A DNA stretch of 41,450 nucleotides, taken from assembly GCA_046160675.1 (NCBI GenBank), contig JBJXHH010000208.1, forward strand, positions 1 through 41,450, written 5' to 3'. The stretch is from JACMJP01 sp046160675 (lineage in GTDB: Bacteria > Bacteroidota > Bacteroidia > Chitinophagales > BACL12). The notes below the pieces were generated by a model. It was not told where the DNA came from, did no database searches, and worked only from the letters and a program-made list of their open reading frames with translations. The position numbers were made by a program, and so were the translations under genes. Below are positions 40,636 through 41,450 of the stretch, one piece after another. Positions within the stretch are counted from its first letter, which is position 1, and the number at the start of each line of letters is the position of its first letter.

Positions 40636-41450
40636 ATGATAAAAAAATTTATTTTCATGGGTGTGCCCTTGTTTTTGGGGTTCACACAACTATCTATTGC
40701 ACAAACTGAAAGTACCTGGAGTCCTTCTATTAAAATGAAGGCGCTGGTTCATTCAAGATTTGAAACATCACTTACTGATAGTCTTGATGTGCAAAACCGT
40801 TTCAGCGGTACACCCGTTGATATGAACTTCAGGATACGCCGCCTTGAGGTCAGATCTGACATCAAATTAAATGATAAATGGAGCGGGGTTGTCCGCTTGC
40901 AACTCCCTGCGTTGAAGACAAACAGTTCTACTTCTACTTTGACAGCAGGTAATGTGATTGAACTTGCGTATGGAGAGTATAAAGCAAAAGATGCATTACA
41001 GTTTCGTTTCGGCCAATTTAAAATCCCTTATGAACTGGATGAACTCACAAGCCATGAAGACCTGCGGATGGTTGACCGGGGCACAACAAGTTCTTTGCTT
41101 GTGAGCAATAACCAGGCGAGCTATCAACCCGGGCTTATGATCTTCGGTAATCTTTTAAAAGATAAAACACCGCTGAATTATTATTTAGCGATTGTGAATG
41201 GAAATTCAAGGGCATTGAATTATGATGATAATACACAAAAGAACCTTGTTGAAAGGCTGGAATTCAGTCCTGTAAAGGGATTCAGGATCGGGGCAAATGC
41301 TCAGCAAATCTTTTTAAATGATTCAATAAACACGATGTCATATGGGGCTGATCTGCAATTCATCAAAAACATCTCAGAAAAAACAAAGCTTATTCTTGAG
41401 GGCGAATACATTGTTGGATCTAACCTCTCAACTTACGTTAAAGACCTTGC
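40636..41450 (+). CDS. OprO/OprP-family porin (3' end outside the window)
   Basis: The frame opens at ATG 40636 and stays open to the window edge (271 codons). It begins with a signal peptide, MIKKFIFMGVPLFLGFTQL, ending near SIAQ at residue 23. The motif DMNFRIRRLEVRSDIKLNDK and the strand RFGQFKIPYELDELTS are those of phosphate-selective porin O/P proteins (PF07396), which fits the Pho-like promoter upstream. It diverges from nuoA. It is only distantly similar to the porin at 195; both share the RRARLDFRGD/RRLEVRSD-type strand and a GQ.K.PY strand. Confidence 0.85.
   Translation, partial: MIKKFIFMGVPLFLGFTQLSIAQTESTWSPSIKMKALVHSRFETSLTDSLDVQNRFSGTPVDMNFRIRRLEVRSDIKLNDKWSGVVRLQLPALKTNSSTSTLTAGNVIELAYGEYKAKDALQFRFGQFKIPYELDELTSHEDLRMVDRGTTSSLLVSNNQASYQPGLMIFGNLLKDKTPLNYYLAIVNGNSRALNYDDNTQKNLVERLEFSPVKGFRIGANAQQIFLNDSINTMSYGADLQFIKNISEKTKLILEGEYIVGSNLSTYVKDL

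Noticed and set aside
1..41450. CRISPR arrays, tRNA or rRNA genes, insertion sequences, prophage
   Set aside because: I found no regularly spaced repeats, no cloverleaf candidates, and no transposase, integrase or phage structural genes. Gene content and composition look like ordinary chromosome throughout.

Overview
The window looks like chromosomal DNA of a Bacteroidota member, possibly near Chitinophagia; the rank below phylum is not secure. Three things support this. The base composition is AT-rich. Three secreted proteins end in type IX secretion (T9SS type A) sorting domains with FPNP motifs, and there is a TonB-dependent receptor with a carboxypeptidase-like N-terminal domain. Several genes have TAnnTTTG-type -7 promoter elements and A-rich leaders without clear Shine-Dalgarno sites. 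I see no insertion sequence, phage, CRISPR array, tRNA or rRNA. No gap between genes exceeds 300 bases.

Layout. Bases 1-3065 (+): the tail of an unidentified gene, an OprO/OprP-type porin and an SLC13-type anion permease. Bases 3079-8127 (-): an apparent run of a secreted alpha/beta hydrolase with a sorting tail, a Gfo/Idh oxidoreductase, a lipoprotein, a polyprenyl-phosphate sugar transferase that probably starts an exopolysaccharide, and a small lipoprotein. Bases 8195-10696 (+): apolipoprotein N-acyltransferase and an inositol-phosphatase-family enzyme, closed by a terminator. Bases 10763-18113 (-): a TonB-dependent receptor between two related T9SS-exported proteins. Bases 18395-20066 (-): a Pit-type phosphate transporter with its DUF47 partner. 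Bases 20306-24513 (+), divergent from these: pstS-pstC-pstA-pstB-phoU. Then a fasciclin-domain protein (+). Bases 25319-30685 (-): rny, zapA, a structured 243-base gap, a small coiled-coil gene, pheT and a small unknown gene. Bases 30699-40496 (-): nuoN to nuoA, in the order A-B-C-D-H-I-J-K-L-M-N from the promoter. Bases 40636 to the end (+): the start of a second OprO/OprP-type porin.

How it fits together. Phosphate acquisition is the main theme: low-affinity Pit and high-affinity Pst lie back to back, with one OprO/P porin at each end of the window. The pstS promoter and the 40.6-kb porin promoter share one arrangement: TTAACA-like half-sites repeated every 11 bases, starting 37 and 26 bases before a TAnnTTTG box. 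This resembles binding sites of PhoB/PhoP-family regulators. A weaker copy lies upstream of the TonB-dependent receptor. I infer that the receptor and its two T9SS partners may be an undescribed surface system tied to phosphate supply. The other notable point is a complete-looking 11-gene complex I operon without the NADH-input genes nuoE, nuoF and nuoG.
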